NCBI GenBank assembly: GCA_905210435.1
Contig: CAJLWO010000016.1
Span: 1 to 47,559, forward strand
Reading direction: 5' to 3'
From: an uncultured Bacteroidales bacterium
GTDB taxonomy: Bacteria > Bacteroidota > Bacteroidia > Bacteroidales > Muribaculaceae
DNA length: 47,559 nucleotides
In this document: positions 41,345 to 47,559 of the stretch, one piece after another
How positions within the stretch are numbered: the first letter of the stretch is position 1
Layout: each line of letters starts with the position of its first letter
Translations under genes and position numbers: made by a program
Notes under the pieces: generated by a model
Databases searched by the model: none
Seen by the model: only the letters and a program-made list of their open reading frames with translations
What the model was told of the DNA's origin: nothing

Positions 41345-41741
41345 CAAGTATATTCGTTTAAGGGCTGTTCATGCCAATACAAATTTCTGACAATTATTTA
41401 ATAAAAAAAAGTGTTCTTTTATTTGGAAATTCAATAAACGCTACAACTATTCTGTCAGTCAGTAACTTATAATCGCGTGGAACATTTCATTAATCTTTTG
41501 CTGCAACTTGCCGCGATAACCGACTGTAAACATGATAGTTTTGCATTTTATCACCTATACTGCGCTCCCCGTGGAAAATATCGTCCGACCCTCTTATTCC
41601 CCCCTCAATCAACCGTATCCCGAATGTTTTAAACCTATCGGGAATATTTTCGGCTATTTAGAATAAATCTAAATAAGCAATGTCGCAGCGTATTTTTTCC
41701 GTAACATCGGATTACCTGCCGGCATCATGTGCGTGTGCCCG
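41345..41741. other. Intergenic region upstream of dnaA
   Basis: This gap of nearly 400 bases has no gene. It contains TATTTAGA...TCTAAATA (41655-41675) and a looser TCCCGA...TCGGGA pair (41618-41643), and AT-rich stretches near 41380-41440. I saw no consensus DnaA box cluster or exact -7 box for dnaA. It could hold the dnaA promoter and control sites. Confidence 0.5.
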
Positions 41742-44204
41742 TCACGGGTCCACATCATAATATACCTGAGTATTTTTAATAGCCGGATTTTTGGCCATCT
41801 TTTCGTAGGTCGATTTCAGTACATGACGCAGTTTGGCAAGAGATGCGCCGGTCTCTACCTTTATCATTATTTTCTGTATGTAGAGCGATTTCACACGGGT
41901 GACGCGCGGCTGATCGGGACCGCTCACACGATTGCCGAGCTGCGACGCCAGAAGTTGCGCGTATGCGTTGGAAAAATGTTGCAGCACCGTTGCGTCGGCA
42001 TGCTTCAGGTATATGTATATTATGCGGGTGAATGGAGGATACAGATACGTCTTGCGCTCCTCGATTTCGTGATTGTAGAAATCGAGATATGAATGCTGCG
42101 ACACGAACCGCAGCACGGGATGGTCGGGCGTGTATGTCTGTATTATCACCTCATTGCCCTCGGCATCGCCGCGACCGGCGCGCCCCGATACCTGCTCAAG
42201 CATGTTGAACGCCCGCTCCGATGCCTTGAAGTCAGGTATATTTATAAGTTCGTCGGCATTCATTACCACTACCGACGATACGCTTTGGAAATCGAGCCCT
42301 TTCGTTACCATCTGCGTGCCGACGAGAATATCGGCCTTGCGCGAGGAAAACGCATCGATAATGGCTTCGTAGCCATCCTTGTTGCGGGTTGTGTCAAGGT
42401 CCATGCGGAGCACTTTGCGCGTGGGGAATATGCTCTCGATTTCCCCCTCCACACGTTCGGTACCGTAGCCTACCACTTCGATGGAGGGCTGACGGCATTG
42501 CGGGCACAGATCAGGCAGCTCGTATACCGCGCCGCAGTAGTGGCACACAAGCTGGCGGGAATGGTTATGGTAGGTCAGCGACACATCGCAATACTGACAC
42601 TTGGGTACCCACGCGCACTGTTTGCACCGCACCATCGGAGCATAGCCGCGCCTGTTGCGGAACAGTATCGCCTGGTGCGAGGCGCCCACGGCATCATTGA
42701 TGCTTCTGACGGCATCGAGCGAAAGCGGGCCGTTCACGGCCCCTTTCTGTCGCGCCCTTTTCATATCGATGATGCGTATAGGAGGAAGGGGCAGCTCGTT
42801 GTAGCGCGTGGTAAGGCTCACAAGACCGAATTTGCCGTTGAGAGCCTTATAATATGTGTCGACAGCCGGAGTCGCGCTCCCGAGCAGCGCTTTGGCGCCG
42901 TGCATCGATGCGAGCACCAGCGCCACATCGCGGGCATTGTAGCGTGGAGCGGGCTCCGACTGCTTGTAGCTTGCCTCATGCTCCTCGTCGACAATGACGA
43001 GCCCCAGGCATCCGAACGGCAGAAACAGCGACGAACGCGCGCCAAGTATCACGCGCGGTCCCGGCTCGGCAAGCATGCTCTTCCATATGTCCACCCGTTC
43101 GTTGTCGGAAAATTTGGAGTGATACACCACGATGCTGTTTCCGAATATATTCTGCAGACGCCGCGTGAGCTGCGTGGTAAGTGCAATTTCAGGCACAAGA
43201 TAGAGCACCTGCTCGCCACGGCTGAGTGCGGCATCAATCAGATGGGAGTATATCTCGGTCTTTCCGCTTGAAGTGACCCCGTGGAGGAGCACGGTGGATT
43301 TCTCGCGCCACAGGCCGGTGATTTCGTCGCATGCTTTCATCTGCGCCTGTGTCAGCAGCGGGAGGCGCCCGGTAGGCGTACCGTCAAATTTGAACCGGTT
43401 GATTTCGCGGCGTTCTATTCGCGCAAGGCCGCGTTTGACTATCGCGTTGAGTATCGCGGAAGTGACGCCCGCACGGTCAAGCAGTTCCTTTCTGTCCACC
43501 TCCTTGACGATGGCATCTTTGCGGCTTACGCAACTCATCTCGGTAAGTGTCATAAGTAGCCGTTCCTGCTTTTTAGCCGAGCGGACAGCATCGAAAGCCG
43601 CACCGAGAGTGGTGATGTCGTAGGCAGGCAGCACGACAGTCTGCCTGACGGCACGGTATCGCTCTATGATTTTTTCGGAAATCACGAGTATGCCTCTCTC
43701 AATCATAGAGGTAATGAGTGCAGGAAGATTCTTCACTGTAATTTCGCGCGCTATCGCCGACACGGCCAGTGTTTTTTTCTCGCCGAGCAGCGATATTACA
43801 AGAGCCTCGCGGTCGTCGGGACGGGCATCCTCATCAGGTTCGTAGTCGGGATTGAGTTCCACAAATGTCTCGCTCTCCACCTTAAGCCCCGACGGGACAG
43901 CCGCCTTGTACACATCGCCGACAGCGCACATATAGTACTCGGCCACCCATTCCCATAGTTTGAGCTGCGGATGCCGCACTATCGGATAGCCGTCAAGCAC
44001 GACGGCTATATCTTTTATCTCAAACCCCTCGGGAGCCTGGGTGGTAAGCGACCTTACTATCCCGGTATAATATTTTTTGCGTCCGAATGGCACAATGACA
44101 CGGTAGCCGACCTTGACCGCGCTCTCCATCTCGGCCGGTATGGCGTAGGTGAACGTAGAGTCAAGCGGCAACGGCAATATTATTTCAGCATACCATCGCG
44201 ACAT
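41742..44204 (-). CDS. priA: Primosomal protein N' (replication restart helicase PriA)
   Basis: PriA recognises stalled forks and reloads the replisome. The 820-residue protein has an N-terminal DNA-binding region (residues about 1-200), Walker A GVTSSGKTE near 310, DEEHEASYKQ for Walker B, and a zinc-binding block with CKQCAWVPKCQYC, CHYCGAVY and CPQC between the helicase halves. The helicase C-terminal part follows with GTQMVTKGLDF and QVSGRAGRG. Complete. ATG at 44204 lies 23 bases after the MlaD-family gene's stop, so the two are probably cotranscribed. Confidence 0.95.
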   Translation of the reverse strand: MSRWYAEIILPLPLDSTFTYAIPAEMESAVKVGYRVIVPFGRKKYYTGIVRSLTTQAPEGFEIKDIAVVLDGYPIVRHPQLKLWEWVAEYYMCAVGDVYKAAVPSGLKVESETFVELNPDYEPDEDARPDDREALVISLLGEKKTLAVSAIAREITVKNLPALITSMIERGILVISEKIIERYRAVRQTVVLPAYDITTLGAAFDAVRSAKKQERLLMTLTEMSCVSRKDAIVKEVDRKELLDRAGVTSAILNAIVKRGLARIERREINRFKFDGTPTGRLPLLTQAQMKACDEITGLWREKSTVLLHGVTSSGKTEIYSHLIDAALSRGEQVLYLVPEIALTTQLTRRLQNIFGNSIVVYHSKFSDNERVDIWKSMLAEPGPRVILGARSSLFLPFGCLGLVIVDEEHEASYKQSEPAPRYNARDVALVLASMHGAKALLGSATPAVDTYYKALNGKFGLVSLTTRYNELPLPPIRIIDMKRARQKGAVNGPLSLDAVRSINDAVGASHQAILFRNRRGYAPMVRCKQCAWVPKCQYCDVSLTYHNHSRQLVCHYCGAVYELPDLCPQCRQPSIEVVGYGTERVEGEIESIFPTRKVLRMDLDTTRNKDGYEAIIDAFSSRKADILVGTQMVTKGLDFQSVSSVVVMNADELINIPDFKASERAFNMLEQVSGRAGRGDAEGNEVIIQTYTPDHPVLRFVSQHSYLDFYNHEIEERKTYLYPPFTRIIYIYLKHADATVLQHFSNAYAQLLASQLGNRVSGPDQPRVTRVKSLYIQKIMIKVETGASLAKLRHVLKSTYEKMAKNPAIKNTQVYYDVDP

Positions 44205-44227
44205 CGGTAACCTTATAGAATATCAGG

Positions 44228-45127
44228 TTAGAGCAGCTTGATATTGATGTAGCGCTTGGGATTTTTGCGGATGTCGACCAGCAGCGAGTCGATGCTCTGC
44301 GAAGCCTTGGCAAGATTGTCGTAGAGGGCCGAGTCGTTGAGCAGCGCGCCGAGCGTCGAATTGGGATTCTTCAATTGCTCGGTAAGGGCGGCAAGGTCGG
44401 CCGATATGCGGTTGAAATTGTTGAGAGTCGAGTCAATAGGTGCTTCGGCTATCTCCGATGTTACCTTATTGAGGTCGGTCACGATACCGTTGACCGAAGC
44501 CACAACATCGTTGACGGCACCCACCGTAGCGGGTAATGTCCTGACTGTGGCATTGAGCGTATTGGCCGTGGTGTTGAGCGTCGCCGTAAGGGCTTCTATA
44601 TTTTTGAATGACTGCAGGAGCGCTTCGTTGCCTGTAAGTGCGTTGATATTGGTGAAGATGGAGTCGAGTTTAGGCATAAGGCCGCTGACGCCGGGGAGCA
44701 GCTGTTCCGACACCTGGTCCATCATGCCGGCAGCAATACCTGCGGGCACGGTGTCGCCGGGAGAATAATACTCGCTGTTGCGCGCCATATCGATTTTCAC
44801 CGATGCGGTGCCGAGCAGACTGCTTTCAATCATTGCACGGGAGTTGACGGGTATTTTAAATTTCTTGTCAAGACTCATCGACACGAGTACGCAGTCGGGG
44901 CGGTCGTACATCAGCTCCACCTTGTCGACCTGACCTATCTTATATCCGTTGACCATGACGGGAGCCGACACTTCAAGCCCCTTGACGTCGCTGTATACAG
45001 CGTAATAATAATTGGACGGTTTGAAGATGCTGACTCCTTTGAGATATTCAATTCCAAAGAACAGGATTGCCAGTGCTATGAGTACGCAGACCCCTATCAT
45101 CATCTCTTTTGTGAATAACTTTTTCAT
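44228..45127 (-). CDS. MlaD/MCE-family lipid-binding protein
   Basis: The 299-residue protein has an N-terminal membrane anchor at about residues 9-27 and one MCE domain at about 38-118, including DVKGLEVSAPVMVNGYKIG and SSLLGTASVKID. The remaining residues are helical with repeating hydrophobic positions (TLNTTANTLNATVRTLP). MCE proteins of the Mla system form hexamers that shuttle phospholipids across the periplasm. No MlaE permease or MlaF ATPase gene is nearby, so the partners would be elsewhere. It follows the amidase gene by 84 bases and precedes priA. Confidence 0.85.
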   Translation of the reverse strand: MKKLFTKEMMIGVCVLIALAILFFGIEYLKGVSIFKPSNYYYAVYSDVKGLEVSAPVMVNGYKIGQVDKVELMYDRPDCVLVSMSLDKKFKIPVNSRAMIESSLLGTASVKIDMARNSEYYSPGDTVPAGIAAGMMDQVSEQLLPGVSGLMPKLDSIFTNINALTGNEALLQSFKNIEALTATLNTTANTLNATVRTLPATVGAVNDVVASVNGIVTDLNKVTSEIAEAPIDSTLNNFNRISADLAALTEQLKNPNSTLGALLNDSALYDNLAKASQSIDSLLVDIRKNPKRYINIKLL

Positions 45128-45211
45128 ATATTATATCTATTCTTTATTTCGGTTTTAATTGCGTTTTCTATTCATTCACGAGGGTCTGTATCCGGATGTT
45201 GACATGCAGTT

Positions 45212-46357
45212 TCAGTCGGCACGCTTGCCGTTTTCCATCCTGACGACAAACGCCTGCGGGAATTTCGCTCTCAGGCGGCGCATCGTCTTTTCAGCTTCCG
45301 CACGGGTTTTGAAATGCCCTACAGTGTATTTGTACAATCCACGGTCGTAATATTCGCTGACTTTCTCCCCCTTGAATCTCTTTGACTTTGTCGGGACCTG
45401 CCTGTCATTGGCAAGCACCTGAACGCGATATTCAATCGCTGAGACGGTTTCATTGCCGTCGGGCATGTCGCTGCCCTCCTCAGCCACCTGTTGCCGCTCA
45501 GCGTCATCACCAGGCTTGTCCGGCTGTGTTTTTGTCCTGTTATGCATTTCAACAGGGACGACAGCGCGGTTGCCGGCAACGGCCGCATAATATTCATCAA
45601 ACGCATTTGACAGTGATTTAGCCATCTTCTCAACCCCGTCGGCCGATGCCATAAACTTTTCCGCCCTCGGATTGCTGATAAAGTCGAGTTCGACGAGCAC
45701 CGCGGGCATTCCGGTAGACCACAGCACCCAAAATCCGGCCTGTTTGACACCTTTGTCATGACGTCCGGCAGTAGAAGTCAGACAGTCTTTTGCAAGGGTA
45801 GCAAACTCGATGCTGCGGTCAAGGTGCTTGCTCTGATTGAGTTCGAACGCGATATATGACTCCGGTGAGTTCGGGTCGAATCCCTGGTATTTCTGAGAAT
45901 AGTCCTCCTCGAGATACATTACGGCGTTCTCGCGTTTTGCCACCTCAAGGTTGCTTTCCGAGCGATGCAGGCCGCAAGTATATACTTCGGTTCCCGAAAT
46001 TGAAGTGCGATTTTTATTCCTTTTGTCAAGCGAATTGACGTGAATGGAGATGAAAAGGTCGCCTTTGGCGTCGTTGGCTATGCGTGCGCGCTCATTAAGC
46101 GCGATAAACACATCCTTGCTGCGGGTATACACGACTTTCACATCGTCCTCGCTGTATTTTTCCTTTATCCTGTCGCCTAACTTCTTGGCTACATTAAGAT
46201 TGACGCTCTTTTCATTGGTTACTGCTCCTATCGCGCCATAGTCCTTGCCGCCATGACCGGGATCGATGACCACAACAAACTGCTTGGCTTCGACGTTGAA
46301 TGACAAAGCCACAGGCAACAACAGCAGTGATATATATTTTAAAATTTTGATTTTCAA
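45212..46357 (-). CDS. N-acetylmuramoyl-L-alanine amidase with SPOR domain; TTG start
   Basis: The 381-residue periplasmic enzyme cuts the bond between MurNAc and the stem peptide. It has a signal peptide (ILKYISLLLLPVALSFNVEA), an Amidase_3 domain at about 27-245 with VIDPGHGGKDYGA (zinc His), FISIHVNS (zinc His) and AVLVELDFISN (catalytic Glu). A Pro/Asp-rich linker precedes a SPOR domain at about 300-375 that would bind denuded glycan at division sites. The initiation codon appears to be TTG at 46357: no in-frame ATG or GTG lies between the promoter at 46384 and the signal sequence. A MlaD gene follows. Confidence 0.9.
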   Translation of the reverse strand: MKIKILKYISLLLLPVALSFNVEAKQFVVVIDPGHGGKDYGAIGAVTNEKSVNLNVAKKLGDRIKEKYSEDDVKVVYTRSKDVFIALNERARIANDAKGDLFISIHVNSLDKRNKNRTSISGTEVYTCGLHRSESNLEVAKRENAVMYLEEDYSQKYQGFDPNSPESYIAFELNQSKHLDRSIEFATLAKDCLTSTAGRHDKGVKQAGFWVLWSTGMPAVLVELDFISNPRAEKFMASADGVEKMAKSLSNAFDEYYAAVAGNRAVVPVEMHNRTKTQPDKPGDDAERQQVAEEGSDMPDGNETVSAIEYRVQVLANDRQVPTKSKRFKGEKVSEYYDRGLYKYTVGHFKTRAEAEKTMRRLRAKFPQAFVVRMENGKRAD

Positions 46358-46376
46358 GATATATATTTTAACCTGA

Positions 46377-46384
46377 CAAATTTA
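46377..46384 (-). promoter_or_regulatory. -7 box for the amidase-MlaD-priA operon
   Basis: The minus strand reads TAAATTTG, an exact TAnnTTTG match, 19 bases before the TTG start. It leaves no room for an upstream ATG. Confidence 0.6.
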
Positions 46385-46447
46385 GCAAAAATCAGATAAA
46401 TATCGTTCCTCTTTTAGTTTGAAATTTCGTTAAATAATATTTTTGAC

Positions 46448-46455
46448 TAATTTTG
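46448..46455 (+). promoter_or_regulatory. -7 box for the GldB-like gene
   Basis: TAATTTTG is an exact TAnnTTTG match, 20 bases before the ATG at 46476. It is divergent from the amidase promoter; about 60 bases separate the two. Confidence 0.6.
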
Positions 46456-46475
46456 TGAACAATTCAACCAAAAGC

Positions 46476-47471
46476 ATGAAATATTTTTCCACGATATTTT
46501 TCGCTCTCTCTCTGCTTGCTGCCGGATGTTCATCATCCGGAAACGGCAACGATGCCGCCGACGCGGCCACAAGCGCATCATTCACACGACTCGACAAAGT
46601 GGTGACTCAGTTTCCCCGACTGTCGCCCGCACGACAGCACGCCATAGTCGACTCGCTGACCGTACCGCTCAACGATTACATATATCTTATGGGAGCGTCG
46701 ACAGGCGATATTCCCGCATCGATTGACTCGCTGAGCCATACGGCGGCATTCGCCATGTTTGAGCCTGAGGTCGACAAGGCATTTCCATCTACCACAGCAA
46801 TCGAAAAGCAACTTGGCGTGCTTGACGCCAATATCAGGCATCAGCTCCCGACGTTGCCCCACTATTCATATTATGGCATTATCTCCCCCTACCGGCAGCA
46901 GGTCATGCTGGTCGACTCGGTGGTATATGTCGCCCTCAACCACTACCTCGGCACCGGACACGAGGCATACAGTTCCATGCCCGAATACACCCGCGCCACC
47001 AAAACGCCAACATATATCCCCCTTGACATCGCTGAAGCCATTGTCGCGATAGAATATCCTTTTGTGGCAGACAACGCACAAACTGCCATACAGTATTTCC
47101 TCTACGAAGGTGCGCTTCTTAAGGCCGTCGCCAATCTTACAGGCACCACAGATACCGCAACCCTGATGGGATGGACACCCGATCAACTTTCGCAGGCGGA
47201 AGCGCAACAGGGCGCAATATGGCGCAAAATGGCTACTGACAATATCATCTATTCCACCGACATGTCGCTTGCGCGCCGGCTATGCTCCCCCGCTCCGTCG
47301 GCCATGCCTGTTTCCCCCACCGTGCCGGGACGCATAGGCCGCTACATCGGCTACCGCATAGTCGACTCCTACCTCGCCAACAATCCCGGCACATCACTCT
47401 CCGACCTCCTCTCACCATCATTCTACAACACCCCGTCCACCCTCATCAACTCCGGTTACTCCCCACGTTAA
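46476..47471 (+). CDS. GldB-family lipoprotein
   Basis: The 331-residue protein has a lipoprotein signal (ALSLLAAGC, Cys18) and a globular domain resembling GldB. Family-like features are VYVALNHYLGTGHEAY, YIPLDIAEAIVAIEYPFVADN, LLKAVANLTG, and near the end SPTVPGRIGRYIGYRIVDSY. GldB is needed for gliding in flavobacteria; relatives in non-gliding gut Bacteroidales have unknown roles, probably in the envelope. The ATG at 46476 follows the promoter, and the signal peptide begins there. It could also be called a DUF2268-like lipoprotein. Stop at 47469-47471. Confidence 0.72.
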   Translation: MKYFSTIFFALSLLAAGCSSSGNGNDAADAATSASFTRLDKVVTQFPRLSPARQHAIVDSLTVPLNDYIYLMGASTGDIPASIDSLSHTAAFAMFEPEVDKAFPSTTAIEKQLGVLDANIRHQLPTLPHYSYYGIISPYRQQVMLVDSVVYVALNHYLGTGHEAYSSMPEYTRATKTPTYIPLDIAEAIVAIEYPFVADNAQTAIQYFLYEGALLKAVANLTGTTDTATLMGWTPDQLSQAEAQQGAIWRKMATDNIIYSTDMSLARRLCSPAPSAMPVSPTVPGRIGRYIGYRIVDSYLANNPGTSLSDLLSPSFYNTPSTLINSGYSPR

Positions 47472-47493
47472 CGAATGATACCAAGCCCATAAC

Positions 47494-47515
47494 GCGGACG
47501 CGACAAATCACATCC
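47494..47515. repeat. Degenerate REP-like unit
   Basis: GCGGACGCGACAAATCACAT resembles the GGACGCGATTCATCGCGTCC stem of the copies at 28232 and 32070, but with mismatches in the second arm. It lies just after the GldB-like gene and near the window's edge, so its full extent is not visible. Confidence 0.45.
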
Positions 47516-47559
47516 AGCCACTATTAACTTACGCTGAGTTGATAGGGGCGGGGGCGTCT

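Noticed and set aside
41345..41741. Replication origin
   Set aside because: No cluster of DnaA boxes and no dnaN neighbour; only weak inverted repeats.
42093..43271. Open frame of 392 codons on the plus strand inside priA
   Set aside because: Antisense to conserved PriA helicase motifs, which explain the lack of stops.

Overview
The window is chromosomal DNA from a member of the Bacteroidota, most likely Bacteroidales and possibly Muribaculaceae (family placement is a guess). Three things support this. The gene set includes GldB- and GldH-type lipoproteins, a PSP1/RicT-like gene beside gldH, a Bacteroidota-style rsfS-ftsH pair, class I fumarase and B12-dependent NrdJ. Many genes are preceded by the Bacteroidota -7 box TAnnTTTG. 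Shine-Dalgarno sequences are generally not obvious. Almost everything is housekeeping; no phage, integrated element, CRISPR array, rRNA or tRNA was recognised.

Layout. Positions 329-2458 (minus) hold prfA, a 60-residue membrane protein and pyrF. Positions 2605-5020 (plus) hold an AmgK-like sugar kinase fused to a RapZ C-terminal domain, followed by a MurU-like nucleotidyltransferase; this is the most interesting coding locus. Positions 5154-7729 (minus) hold an M24 peptidase and a CCA-adding-type enzyme. Positions 7908-12422 (minus) are a cluster in the order coiled-coil protein, zapA, candidate structured RNA, rny, ricT-like and gldH. Then come a ClC protein (minus), an OmpA-like lipoprotein, htpG and an MscS channel (plus). 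Positions 19124-22982 (minus) are rsfS, ftsH and an Omp85 barrel. An aminotransferase and an FtsX-like permease (minus) diverge from a Yip1-like protein and smpB (plus). A THUMP-like methyltransferase, pgk, fumarase, a cysteine-less thioredoxin-fold protein, an AraC remnant, a GH77 glucanotransferase and nrdJ follow, all minus. The right end has a nitroreductase (plus), dnaA, then the amidase, MlaD and priA cluster (minus), and a GldB-like lipoprotein (plus).

Two themes link the genes. The first is the cell envelope and peptidoglycan: AmgK/MurU-like salvage, an amidase with a SPOR domain, MlaD, Omp85, FtsH, OmpA-like and ZapA. The second is translation and RNA metabolism: prfA, smpB, rsfS, CCA-adding enzyme, RNase Y and RicT-like.

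The intergenic regions carry several families of short structured repeats. One has GTAG-headed REP-like hairpins, some of them inside small elements with about 17-bp terminal inverted repeats. A second has GAGCTTGTCTA ends. A third has about 26-bp ends and also occurs as a solo end. No transposase is encoded here, so all would have to be moved in trans. All calls come from reading the sequence; no database search was run.
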